NCBI RefSeq assembly: GCF_910592395.1 | Contig: NC_088324.1 | Span: 11,682,953-11,746,952 of the forward strand | Reading direction: 5' to 3' | Origin: Lineus longissimus | Taxonomy: Eukaryota; Nemertea; Pilidiophora; Heteronemertea; Lineidae | DNA length: 64,000 nucleotides | Shown here: piece by piece, positions 37,599 to 49,500 of the stretch | Layout of the letters: the number at the start of each line of letters is the position of its first letter | Position numbering within the stretch: the stretch's first letter is position 1 | Program-made: the position numbers and the translations under genes | The notes under the pieces: generated by a model | Seen by the model: only the letters and a program-made list of their open reading frames with translations | The model's database searches: none | Told to the model about the DNA's origin: nothing

Positions 37599-37675
37599 TG
37601 CGATTCTCAGATATCAGCCGTGATTTGTTTCAGATAGAATCAAACGGTAATTCCAATTTTCATCATTGAATCGCA
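37599..37675 (-). ncRNA. C/D snoRNA, host intron 7, 18S 530-loop guide, paralogue 2
   Basis: TGCGATTC/GAATCGCA stem, box C ATGATGA, box D CTGA; 72 nt from the acceptor. It has the same GGAATTACCG and CACGGCTG segments as paralogue 1, with a different central loop, which marks a local duplication into the neighbouring intron. Confidence 0.87.
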
Positions 37676-37947
37676 ACGAATGCAAATGTTAACAATTCCT
37701 AATAACGCTTCCTGGTTATCTGCAAGAAACGACACTGTACAGCATGCACTTCATCAAGTCGGTTGAAATAGTTTCAGCACCCAACAGCTGGTAAACACAA
37801 TGGTCTATTATCTTTTCTGTTCACGAAAACAACTCTTACCCAAGCTTGCTGTTTGAAGTTCTGGCAAGGCAGGCATCCTGAAAGAGGGAAAACATGATAA
37901 AACGATATAAATTTGCATTTTCACTTCGTGTTTCAATTTAGTTATCA

Positions 37948-38054
37948 CTTGGTTAGTTCAGACATCCAAGGAAGGTACTAGAATTCCATCACCAAGGCAA
38001 GCCTTTCTGGTGGAAACCGCGAATGAGGAAAAAATTTCATCATTACCAACCAAG
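37948..38054 (-). ncRNA. SNORD14: C/D snoRNA U14, copy 1 (host intron 6)
   Basis: CTTGGTT/AACCAAG stem, box C ATGATGA, the U14 domain TTTCCACCAGAAAGG, and the 18S guide CCTTCCTTGGATGT directly before box D CTGA. That guide is a 14-nt complement of 18S ACATCCAAGGAAGG and points to the cytidine known as C462 in human. 70 nt from the acceptor. Confidence 0.95.
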
Positions 38055-38335
38055 TGTTTCGGCAGCCTTTTAGGAACCGCCTGACCACTTTCTCATCACA
38101 GGTCAACCGAGTCACTGACTTAGGCTTTTCAAATGAAGAGATGTGTTCACATTTCTTTTCTACTGACACACACAAGATTGTCAACCAAACTTACCTCCAA
38201 ATCATTTTTTAAAAAATGGCCTGCAATCCTAACTGGTGCCATTTCGAACCATCAGCACTGAAAAATAGATTGGTACATTGTTGTAAATGAGTTCTGAAAC
38301 AAATTTGTGGTCAATTATGTCAACGCCACAAAGAA

Positions 38336-38421
38336 GTTTGGCTCAGGTCAATAAAGCTCGAGTGTTATCTGCAGCACACATTTAGTGTTCAGGTGAAGAA
38401 ATTCAAACATCATTGCCAAAC
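38336..38421 (-). ncRNA. SNORD36: C/D snoRNA U36, second locus (host intron 5)
   Basis: GTTTGGC/GCCAAAC stem, box C ATGATGT, the 28S guide TTTGAATTTCTTCAC before D' CTGA, and box D CTGA; 78 nt from the acceptor. The D' half matches the RPL7A-hosted U36. The second half differs, and its CGAGCTTT could pair with 18S AAAGCTCG near A668, the other U36 target, though not in ideal register. Confidence 0.88.
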
Positions 38422-38676
38422 CTGGCAACTCAAAAGATTTCCACAAGCTACACTTCCCACCTCTTGCAACAAAATAGACACAGAAGATGATGCCCTCTGT
38501 AGCAGAGACAGGTTTTCTAGTAGATATAAATGATTTTTAAGTGACAAATAACTTTTTGCACAGCCTGCATACCTTGTTATTGATGCAACTTGTGTCTCCG
38601 ATGCCCTGAAAATGGAAATTGAATGGTTAGAAAGTGGTCAGTTAATCCACACCATCTTCTCGTTTACTAAGCAACA

Positions 38677-38778
38677 GGTTAGTTCAGACATCCAAGGAAG
38701 GTACTAGAATTCCATCACCAAGGCGAACCTTTCTGGTGGAAACCGCGAATGAGGAAAAAATTTCATCATCACTAACCA
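38677..38778 (-). ncRNA. SNORD14: C/D snoRNA U14, copy 2 (host intron 4)
   Basis: GGTTAG-type end stem, box C GTGATGATGA, U14 domain and CCTTCCTTGGATGT guide before CTGA, all intact. Nearly identical to copies 1 and 3 over 100 bases. 71 nt from the acceptor. Confidence 0.95.
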
Positions 38779-39033
38779 CGGAGTCGCCCTAGACAATTTT
38801 TAACTTCTGTTTGCGGTCCGACAATACTCAATTCACCCTGAAGCGGTAGAATATTCAAAACTGTCATGACAGATCGCATAGTATCAATATCACATCACTA
38901 CTTATTTACCTGAGTGACTTTCACCTTTTCAGTTATCTTCAGAGCGTCATTGCACCTGCTGTTGGAAAATAAGATAATTGTTTAGAATGAGACAAATAAC
39001 ACAGCCACTTCTATTCTATCCATGTGTTTTTTA

Positions 39034-39140
39034 GCTGGTTAGTTCAGACATCCAAGGAAGGTACTAGAATTCCATCACCAAGGCAAGCCTTTCTGGTGGA
39101 AACCGCGAATGAGGAAAAAATTTCATCATCACCAACCAGC
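39034..39140 (-). ncRNA. SNORD14: C/D snoRNA U14, copy 3 (host intron 3)
   Basis: GCTGGTT/AACCAGC stem, box C GTGATGATGA, the complete U14 domain and 18S guide, box D CTGA. 78 nt from the acceptor. The stems of the three copies differ while staying paired, so all look functional. Confidence 0.95.
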
Positions 39141-39484
39141 AACGGGGCTGTACTATAATTGTTGGTTTCATAGGCCAACAAGACATGGAAACCTACTCTG
39201 TGACATAACTACCTACTAAGGTTTCTAGTAGTAGTGTCGGTTTTTTCCCCTCAGGGTCAGGCCTGAAGGCCAACGGCCAAAACATCCCATTCAGACTTAG
39301 TAACATTAATATTTATGGCCAAATTTTGACTTGATGACCAAAAACTCACCATTCTTATTTGTAAAGACTTTCATCATGATCATACTTCTCAGTTGCAACT
39401 GTAATAGGAAAGGTGAATCAATCAGGTTTCAAATAAAACATACTAGTAACACTTATTGAGCGATGCTTTCTCTTGTTGAATAAA

Positions 39485-39560
39485 TGGTGTGATCAGTTAG
39501 AGCTAATACAGAATAACATCATCTTGTTCAGAGACCTCAAATATTCATCCTTTCACACCA
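39485..39560 (-). ncRNA. C/D snoRNA, SNORD44-type guide (host intron 2)
   Basis: Eight-base TGGTGTGA/TCACACCA stem, box C variant AGGATGA, D' CTGA, C' GATGATG and box D CTGA; 86 nt from the acceptor. The D guide GTATTAGCTCTA is a 12-nt complement of 18S TAGAGCTAATAC. By the +5 rule it selects the A of TAGAG, which is A166 in human, the SNORD44 target. Human SNORD44 is hosted by GAS5. Confidence 0.87.
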
Positions 39561-39873
39561 TACAATCGTTTGAAGACTTTGAAGAAAGATGCTTTGCAAA
39601 ATATGGTAACACACAACCAATTTTTTCTGGTACATTTCTTAGTTTATTTTACAAAACTTTTTCTTTGGGATCAGAGGTCACTCTAGGAATAAGGACCATT
39701 CAACTTACACTGCAACGCCTGTTCTTTTGCAGCAAAACCAAACCATTTTTTGCCATCCATCTTGCCATGAACTACACTGAAGGAACGGTTTTATAAACCT
39801 GAAATAAACCATTAAACTTCTTAGATGTATAAATCTTAGAATGATACAACAGGCAATTCTTCAATAAGTCTGA

Positions 39874-39945
39874 TTCTGCCTCAGAAAGCAGTTCTCGTCA
39901 TTTCGCAATCAAGAGTAGCAAATATTATGAACATCATTGGCAGAG
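39874..39945 (-). ncRNA. C/D snoRNA, SNORD76-type guide (host intron 1)
   Basis: TCTGCC/GGCAGA stem, box C ATGATGT, box D CTGA; about 76 nt from the acceptor. AATATTTGCTACT before a TTGA-type D' box is a 13-nt complement of 28S AGTAGCAAATATT. The +5 rule selects the A two nt upstream of the U24 site, that is A2350 in human, the target of GAS5-hosted SNORD76. Confidence 0.83.
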
Positions 39946-40854
39946 ATAAAAAGATGGCGACAAAACCTCTTGAATTAGCTACTAGGCCCGACTATCACTA
40001 TCAGACACCACATTCACCAATTTCATATTTTGGAGTTTTTCTCAAGATTGTGCAATGCAATTGCATGCAACACTTCATATTTCCACTTCGTCCTTGCAAC
40101 AACACATCCGACCATCTCGGATCTGGCTGGCTGGGCATGGGCACAAACCAAGCGCCATTTGCCACCAACACACTAGCCAAATAAGTGCGCTGAAAGTCCT
40201 GTGCATGGCTAAGGTATTGTCTCTTTTTTTCATTTCGCCCAGTACCGACATAAAATGGCCCATTTTGATCTTTACATGCAATTTGTACACGAGCACGTAC
40301 ATTGTATACGCATAAACGTGGGGAAACGACTCTGGTAATATTCTCTTTATTATAACGTTTCAGCTAAGGAATAACACATAAATACTTCAATTAGGTTATT
40401 TACAACGATGTAATAAACAGTTAAATGTAGAATTTAGAAGTGGAAATGGGATACCTACGAGGATGATGAAGGCTTTTGAAAGAAGAGAAATCGCTGGGAC
40501 TTCCACCGCTCAACGAGTGTTCAGACGAAATGACCGAGAGAGTATCACGTTCGCCAGACGGCGCTGTGAACATGGCGCGAAAGGTGCTGCCATCTGCCAC
40601 ATGTGAATGTAACTAAATGAATTGTCCTCACTTCGAGGTTGTGACTTTGTCTCATTATGGCATAATGAGGGTTGTTACAAATTTCCTCCATGTATGTAAG
40701 AGGATATATTGGATTGTTGATTAATTGCCAGCTCATCGAGCCCAGTCAATCTCGAATTTTCACCATAACGCACATCAAGGCACTATTGAAGCTGCCCTTG
40801 ATGGATCAAAATAAAGAAGACAAACACACTTATAAACTACACTGAACCGTACTC

Positions 40855-40860
40855 TTTATT
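40855..40860 (-). terminator. Poly(A) signal, probable NPDC1 3' end
   Basis: AATAAA on the minus strand about 310 bases upstream of the snoRNA host start, the most downstream signal before that gene. Other weaker sites lie within 41-46 kb, so the 3' UTR length is uncertain. Confidence 0.45.
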
Positions 40861-43800
40861 TCATATGTTGATGCGTACATTATCATAGCACGAACATTTT
40901 ACCATGACTAGAAAATTCCAATCTTTCTTGGACATTATCTCTGAATCTGCTGACTAAAGCATATATTCTCTCAAACTTTGAGTTTGGAGATTCCAAAAAA
41001 GGTCTGAGGTCGCCCAGTAAAAAGCGATTCGCTTAATTTTAAATTAAATATAGCCCATCTTTTGTCAGATTCGTTCAATAGAGGCCTACCCGGGCACAAA
41101 AGAAATATTTTCTCTCCCTTTATTGGTCGCTATATACATTGAATACTGTATCCAATATCATATCCCAGTTAGTAACTGTAATAACCTGTCTTTTTCAACA
41201 GAGGTATGAATATTGTTCAACCACCAAAAGTAAGTTCTATCAGTTCTCTGATCGCATATTTGAACTGATATTTTCTGGAATCACCAGTACGCTTTATTAC
41301 ACTCGGTACAAATGTATACCGATCCAAATTTCAGCTTCACAGAGGCAAATATTCATATTTCTTGAAAAATATTAAAGCAAAATTTCATATGCAGCTTCTG
41401 TACATTATGTACTTTTAAAAGTGCATGCAGTCTGAGTACATGATATTTATAATAACAAAATTTTAAGTAGATTTCAATTGCTTTCTGATATCTGCCAGTA
41501 ACCACAATAAATATCCGAAACAAAAATTCATATCATCCTCATTTCAAAAGCAAAGCAACTTGGTTTCTTTGGCAGCTTTCTCACATTAGTTTATATATTT
41601 GTTTATATTTACATGTCATCAGTTTACTTATTAACCCACAGACCCTGACCAAGGGTAGGGTCGCCCCCCATGAAACTGAGGTTTTTTCTACACTTTATCA
41701 TGATATTTGATACACGACACATTTTTCATGAAATACCCTTGGTTCTACCCTGAAAAGATATAATTTTGCTCTAACCCAACGTGATCTGACTCAGATCACC
41801 ATGAGCTTCACTATTCTATCAGGCAGTGATGCTCACCAGCATATGAAACAAAAAGTTTGGTCGGAAAAATCTGGTGGCAGTGAATCCCTTGAGTTGGCTT
41901 CATGAGCAACTCATCCCTTAGACACCCTGAAGCCCATTTAAACCACATTAGAACAATATTGAATCGTTCAATTTGATAGTTCAAGGTGTAAAGGCTAAAA
42001 CAGGAACTCAATGCCCAAGATTTCTGCCCCAACGATACCATCATGTCCACAACGCTGAAGTATGCCCTTAAAATTGTCAGTAAACTGACCAAACATTCCA
42101 GGCTTCCATCGCAAGTGGGTAGGTCACACTTAAAAAGCCGTGGACACGATGCAATCTAGTAAACAAACAACAACAATTGAATGGCAATTTCTGTCATTCT
42201 AATATGCATGAATCTGCTCTCAGATAGGATGATGGTAATTACTTGTAAGGTTTACCAAAATATTTTCCGAAAAAGTGATTCCACTATTGTATTTGCTTTG
42301 GAGCAACATCAGTATACATTTTTAGATTCCAAGTTGAACAGCATTGGAAAAGATATAATTTGTGTTTAAGGAGAAAATATGGTATATAAGATTCTACAAA
42401 ATTCGAATTTACACACAAATTAGTCAAATATCAAAACACTTGCCAAATGTCACAGAAAGAAGTAAAATATGGAAAGAATTAAAACATTATAGGCTTTTTT
42501 TCTGAGACACCAAGTATAAAACAGTCATCCTACCTCACAGCAGATTCAAAATTAACCTAATTATAATTGTGATGATAATTAAGTATGTTAATTAATCACA
42601 ATAATTGCACAATGATCACAATAGTCACCGCTACTCGCCACAAATCACAGAAAACATTTGTTATATTTTTTGGGAACAAATTTCCAAAAAGTTCAATGCC
42701 CACTGATAGTGGACAACAATCCAGGCATCCGTGGAAATTTTTTTTTCGTAAATCATAATTCAATTAGAGTTTTTTTCTTAAGATGATTTTGCCCTTTTCC
42801 CTCTCAAAAAGGAACTTCAAACATAATCTATATCATAAATACTCAGGATAATTAAGCATTAACTATCCCATCTGTTTCCTACATAAGCCAAAATACATCT
42901 TCCTTTTCTGACAAAGAGAGAGACAAATTTTCAGAATACCATAGTTTATAAATTTTGATACAAATCAGAATAAAAATTTATAGCTATTTGAGAGAAAGAT
43001 CTCAGAATGACATTTGCCCCATCTTGTTTTTATATTGGTACATTGTACGCTTATGACTTTGGACGAACATACATTAAGTACATGATTCACAAACGGTCCT
43101 CACATGGTCCCATACAGACGGTCACAACCAAGTCATTTCACGGGTATTTCACACCTTACACCCCTTGCCTGACCAAAATGTAGGTCATGCCCAATTAACC
43201 TTCCTATCAGGAAAGTAGAGGCTGTTCTGACTGACAGGGGTTCACAGGACTGTACCAGAAATCAGGTGTTAACTACATCCAAACAATTTTCTGGACAAGC
43301 AGTTAACTTTTCTTTTCTCTGAGAATCCAAAAACGTTTTACATTTAAAATGTTAATGTTCGTATGGCATATAGATTGGGTCATGCATTGGCTCAACCTCA
43401 TTCGTGCGATAGCGATTGGGCCCTTCCAAAACCCAGACGCAAATTTCCAAGTGGTATAAATCCTTTAAATCTATGCGTAATCTTTCAGTGGATAAAGCAA
43501 CGAATGCACTACAAGCTGAGTGAAGTGCTGCATCTGTATAGTTACTATTTGCACTATTGTGGGTTCAATGAGAGTTCTTTCAATATAGCCAATGCGCGCC
43601 CCAACCCACATTCACATTCTTAGCATATCAGTGTAAATGTATATTAGTGAATATGTATATGGTACAGTAAATCTGGGAACGAACAACATATTAGACAAGG
43701 TCACACACACAGAGGGTCAAGACAGGATGAGGAGGACACATATTTTTTTGTATAAATACCGGTCACAACAGAAGATTATAGATACATAAGTTTTACTTTT

Positions 43801-46500
43801 ATCCATGGAGCACAGGCAGATCGCAAATGAACCAATGACAGAATGAGATAAATGAGATTTAAGAACCTGCAAATGAGCGATTTTAATCTTTGCAACGAGC
43901 AATTATAATCACTGCTAACTGTGACAAAAAGACCTATCATCTTCAGGCAAACAGGCAATTACTGAACTTGATATTAATCACAGGTCGAAAGTACCAGCGC
44001 TGACCACACCTAGTATCGCTCATTTGCATGGCACTTTTGTGAAATTGGTGACGGAGTTGCCAGGAATCGCCAAAGATTTTGCGGAAATATTGACGACCTC
44101 TATCTACCATGGGCAAAACAAACTAAAACCTTCAGAAAAGGTTGAACAGGTCCTTGACACATAGGAAATATCATGCCAAAGATCAAATTCTACAGATTCA
44201 GCAGAGTGGTTCAAATGAATGCAATGCCTAAACTTTTGAGAAGAGACCATTATCACAATGCAAAAACACATATTTTCCCAAAGGTTTTATGGGGATTTTG
44301 TATAAGAGTACAAATTTTATGAAGAAACATTCACAAATGGGATCGTATTAGAGCCTGCTATGAAACATTCACCGATTTTTTGAGTTATGAAGATTTCAGA
44401 AATTGGTGAGAAAGTGGCAGGAAATTTTAGCAAAAGAGTGGAATTTATTTTGGTGTGGAGACAATAATATAGAGATACATAAAACTGTGACTTCATTGTA
44501 CCTGGGCAGACCAATAGAATTCTGCTCTAGTGCACATAGAAATCAAGGTCGAGTGGAAGGCGCTCAACAAACGCCGATTTATTTTCCAATTAAGTTCAAC
44601 TTCAGCGCAGGAATTGATTATTCCTGTAGATGAGGTTTGAAACCAGACATTGTCAGACCAACCTTGCTCCCAGGGTTGCAACATTCCATCTTTCTTCATA
44701 CAGGGAAAAGAAAGAAGGAGTAGCTGGAACCATAGAAACAAGGTCAGACCACATGACCATAAAATATTTCCCAGGATTGAGAAAGAACTCCTGACTAAAT
44801 GGCGTAGGGGAATCCTACTCGAGGAAAATTTTTGAGGACCGAGGGCAATATATCATGTAAATTTCAAACACAAATTTGAGTCCTATCATGCATGTATTGA
44901 TTCAGAAAATGCTACTGTTTCTTAGCTTTTATCTATAATGTAGGGTTTACCTTAATTTAATTCCAAATATTTGTTTACCACCGGAATATTAGCCAACCCT
45001 ATAGGGAAAAACAACTATATTTTGAACATTTCATGGATTTTCCAAAGTTATCTCTAAACTTACCCTCAGTCCACAAAGAGCCAAAATTGGCAAAAGCATT
45101 TCCCTGTCTAAAAATGCCTTCGAAGCATTGTAGTTACAAGCACAAAAGCGTAAAATATCTATATACAGAACACTATGTACAAACGACTTGTTTACTTAAT
45201 TACAACTGATTAGGTCATTAACTACTTGATGAAGTTGTTCATGATGTGAATGTGACTGATCCAGCTAGCTTGTACACATAAACAAAATACCAGCAGTAGA
45301 TCTGTATTCCTGGTAAAAATTTAGGCCTGTATACAACGAAATGTGTGTTGATTATGTTGCTACCATATCAATTACTATGGTATCAGTTTGAACTAAACAA
45401 TTTTCACATTTAAGATTTTGACAATGCAATCCACACATCTCTTGACGTGTAATGCATTACAACATTGAAACTAGATAAGAAGTTGCTAGGTGGCAAATTT
45501 TTTTGAACAGTTCATACAAGCTAGACCAGCTCAATAACATCCGAACCTGAACGATGGCTTTGTCTTGTTCAACTGCCATTAGCACGTGCATAAAAACATA
45601 AAAATCTTTATCAAATCAACTGAGGTAGCATGCTAAAACATATGCCAGAAAACTTCAAATGACCGATGCCAAAATGTTGCTTTGTCAAAAATCACAAAAA
45701 AAAAGTGCAAGGAAACTTTTCAAATTTTGTCACAAACCTTTCCTGTTTTTATGAAAAGCCATTTCAGCTTTCAGTTACATTTATTTATACAGAATGTAAA
45801 AAATAATGGTTTCGAACAAGACAAGAGCTAAAACATGAGGTATACATAAGTCAAAACCTTCTATTTGGTGATGTTTAGAGATGGAATGAAGTGAATGTGA
45901 AAGACCTACTCTTGTGATACAATATTAACGGAATGATATTTTCGATGGTAATTTATACTAACACACCATCCAAGATTATTATATATTTATTTCAAATGAA
46001 CCATTCAAGGGAAAGTCTCATAACTGCGTTTCATCATCATTGGCATCATGAAATCTTAAAACTGCATCATCATAACCAAGCAATCATCAATGGCAGCTGT
46101 CTTTAAACTTTCAGCGGTCTTTAATTAGTTTCCCATACAATAACAATGTCTGTTTTCAATTTTCATTTTTAGCCACATCTTTGTAATCAAAGACTACTTT
46201 TCAAAATAAATTTTCACTTTTTAGTCCTCTCCGAAAAAAATGATCATGTCAAAGTATAACTTTAGTCATACTCTGTCTTATCTTTCAACTTAACGTTTTT
46301 CTGCTAATATTTGCAAGACTTTCCCTCAAACGTTTTCTATTACTGAATGGCGATTTCATACGTAACATCACAATTTATAAATAGGACTACCACACGGCGA
46401 GTTTGTATTACCCGCAAAACACAGCGAGTGATTTTCTCGCATCAAGATAAGAGCCACAGAGATTGCCTTCCGTATAGTTGTGACATCAAATGCCGAAGAA
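40861..46500 (-). other. Probable long 3' UTR of NPDC1, no ORF
   Basis: 5.6 kb of AT-rich DNA without exons, inverted-repeat elements or recognisable genes on either strand. It follows the NPDC1 stop on the same strand, so the simplest reading is a long 3' UTR, as is common for neural genes. No transcript data are available. Confidence 0.4.
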
Positions 46501-49500
46501 TTAAGAAGCGGAGCCGCCATCTTTCTTGTCAGGCCCAGGACTCGCTGGCGCCTCCTCACTAAATAATGGATTCTTGACCTCCATTTCGCCAGTCTGGAAT
46601 TAATGAAGCCAGTAATTAGATACACAGTAGGAAGGACAGATCAGTCAGGTATCTTTCTTGGCCAAAAACGCATCCTTGATCTAAGACTCCCAATAAAGAA
46701 CAAAATATAATGTAGTGAGGCTTCCTTCAATCAAAACCTGACAACCCTTTTCTGCAGATTAGTACACAACCTCCAACACTAACTGGCAGCACCAGTTACA
46801 GTTCACCCAAGAAGGACAGCCAGTGCATGAAATCTTTGTCAATTCTGAGACACTTTTTGTTAACTTGATCACTTTATTTATTCCAAATTGACAGAGCTGC
46901 TGATCAACTTACCGGTGCCAATCCTGGGCACTCGTAAACAGTATAATCTCCCTCTTCGTTCTCCTCCTCTGAGTCTTCATCTGAAGCATCATGCTTCATC
47001 TCACCATTCGCTCTGGAACACAAAGGTTGCAAACATAAGACAACAAATCTATCGAATTCTTTTCAATCTAAACAACTTGGGCTTCTCGTGAGCAACTTTC
47101 TCAGTTCATATATCATATTTGTGAGTTTTGTAACTCCTTGACAAGCATTATACAAAACTCACTTCTCTAATGCGATCATCTGCTGTTTCTGATGCTGATA
47201 ATGATACATCTGTACGCTCTGGGCAAGTTTACGATCAGTCGGTGACCCCACCCGGTCCTTCGTTTGTGGCCCGGTGACGCCATATGCTGGATAGTCCACC
47301 TCGCTTGAATCCTTTACATTTTTCTCTAATCTGAAGGCAGAAAGACAAGACAAATGAGAGAAGTGATGGAAAATGTTGCCCAAGATGGTCCTTTTGAAGC
47401 ATTTATACCATACCAGCAATGTCGAAACACATCTTCTCTAATGTAGCATGCGTAGATAACCTTAGTGCACTGGTAACAAATTGACAATGATACATTACGG
47501 CATTCATAAGAGCATGATTCACTTCAAGTCAAACCAAAAAACTGTTCAGTTTCTATCACAATGGTGTTGGTGGGTTACAACTATCTCTATGGCGAAACTA
47601 ACTATAACCAAAGCATTTACAGCTTATATTATAGAATATGGAGCTTTTTCTCCATTCAACCTACAGCCATTAACATTACCGCTTCTATTTTTGTGGAAAA
47701 CAGGATCATTTGCGGCACATGAGACCTATATCAGCTTTCAGATTTACGAATATGACAAAGTTTTTGTAGGCCTTCAGCACATTTTACCAGAACCACAGCA
47801 TTTAGTCGCCACATTAATGTTGAAACCACAATTAGCCGATCATTTTCTAAAAGACTATAACTATAGTCATTAAGCATGCCCATGAGCTTATCAAAATGTC
47901 ATTCTGATAGACTTGTCAACACAGCCAGTCATTGGGTCAACCAAATGACAGGAACACAACGTTTTGCCCTGAACTACATTCATTGATTTAGTCTGACTAT
48001 CAATAGACCTTATGATATTAATGAGTTATTTAGCGATACACCCAATTTCCAATAATCACCAATTCAAATCGATGCTTTGTTTTGTTTACTCTTTTAACCC
48101 TTTCCAGACCGGTGGCGACTGCTGTTAAATGATGGAATCAGAAATCCCCACTCCCAAATTGCGATTTTTAGTTATACTAAACAGAAACAATTCGGTATGA
48201 CACTGAAATTTCTCATAATTGACCTCTATTTTTTGGACATCCCTGATGATACGTCTAACCCTCATGTTACATGGTCAATTCAGGGCCATTCATGATGTCT
48301 ACTAGTTTATATCACTAAAATATTATGTAGGATAAAATGACAAGACACTAGTTCTGACCAACTGTTGACCCTAACTTTACAGAAATATGGGACACAACCG
48401 ATAACTCACTCAATAATTCAAGGTCAATACTGAGACAAATCTTGCCCGCAGCTCTCAGACCTTTGCTCACGAGTCAGCCAAATCATGCACAAGATACCCG
48501 CATGGTCCTCGCAAATTCAAGGTCGACACAAAAAATTAATTGACACGGCTAATTTTCTGCCAGATTTTGTTATGTAATAAACAATACATAATCAAGGTTG
48601 AAAAGAGGTGAAGGAATGGCATGGATTACTGTCATCAGTATGAATATTTCTTGGTTTGTACATGTATAATGAATGCACCAAAAACAACTACGGGACCTTG
48701 AAGATTTTTGGTTTTAAAGAAGCCACATTGGACAAGTGACACTTGACTCACTGACAAGTGATGCCTGGTCAGACCCAACTTTTGGCGAAGACTCCAAGCA
48801 GGTCTCTTCATCTTTCTCTTCATGCAAAATCATAAAGAGCGTCATTCATTTACACGCCATTATGATCATGCGCAAGTCTTTTCATATTCACAATCATACG
48901 TCGAAATAAATAAATGCCAGTTGCTAATGCCAGGTTTTACCACATTACTATACCACAAACTTCAGTTGATCATGACAGTGATGAGCAATAATCATACCCA
49001 ACCCATGCAGCCAAATGAAACACACTGAGTGACCTTGCAATTTTTGGTGTAATTTTTGTTGTAATTTCCAGTGAATTGACTTTGTCATATCAAAACTTGC
49101 TGGGTATATACCACCATCACTGTTAATACATCAAAGGCGAGTGGCTGGTAGAACTGATGGACCAGGTAATGGGAAATGTGTGGTTAACTTCCTTCAATTT
49201 CCTCTACATTTGTATGACTTCGCTACGCCTCGGAAGGAACTTGCTGAGCATATGGTGACAGTACACACATCCCGCATCCCCGAAAAGCCCTCACCATCAG
49301 GAGATAGTGTGGTTGCTATGGCAACTAGTGTATACTTACTTATACCAACACACTCCTGCTGCAATAAGGCCGACTAGACCAGCGGCACCACAACCTGCCA
49401 TGATTACTGAAAAGAAAGAAAGTGATACCTTGTGAGAAGTGAGACTATGGGAGAATAGCTATCAAAATTGGCTCCAACATCATGTTTTAAACAAACTCCA

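Larger units (their letters stand above)
35450..40542 (-). ncRNA. Multi-snoRNA host gene, 14 exons, no conserved ORF
   Basis: Exons inferred from AC/CT borders (plus view): 35456-35523, 35747-35796, 36047-36099, 36380-36445, 36739-36798, 37015-37125, 37435-37526, 37840-37877, 38195-38257, 38573-38605, 38910-38955, 39350-39398, 39709-39798 and 40459 to about 40542. The donors are good (mostly GTAAGT, GTGAGT or GTATGC type). Exons are 33-111 bases with no shared reading frame. Each of the 13 introns (about 200-390 bases, the first about 660) holds one C/D snoRNA whose 3' end is 64-86 nt from the acceptor, the spacing that favours intronic snoRNP assembly. The inferred start, CTCTCTCGGTC at about 40542, resembles a 5'-TOP. 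The poly(A) signal AATAAA is at 35450-35455. The organisation is like GAS5 or UHG/SNHG1: the introns, not the exons, are the product. Confidence 0.88.

Noticed and set aside
37978-38184. 68-codon frame on the host-gene strand
   Set aside because: It overlaps the U14 copy 1 snoRNA and an intron, so it is not in the mature host transcript.
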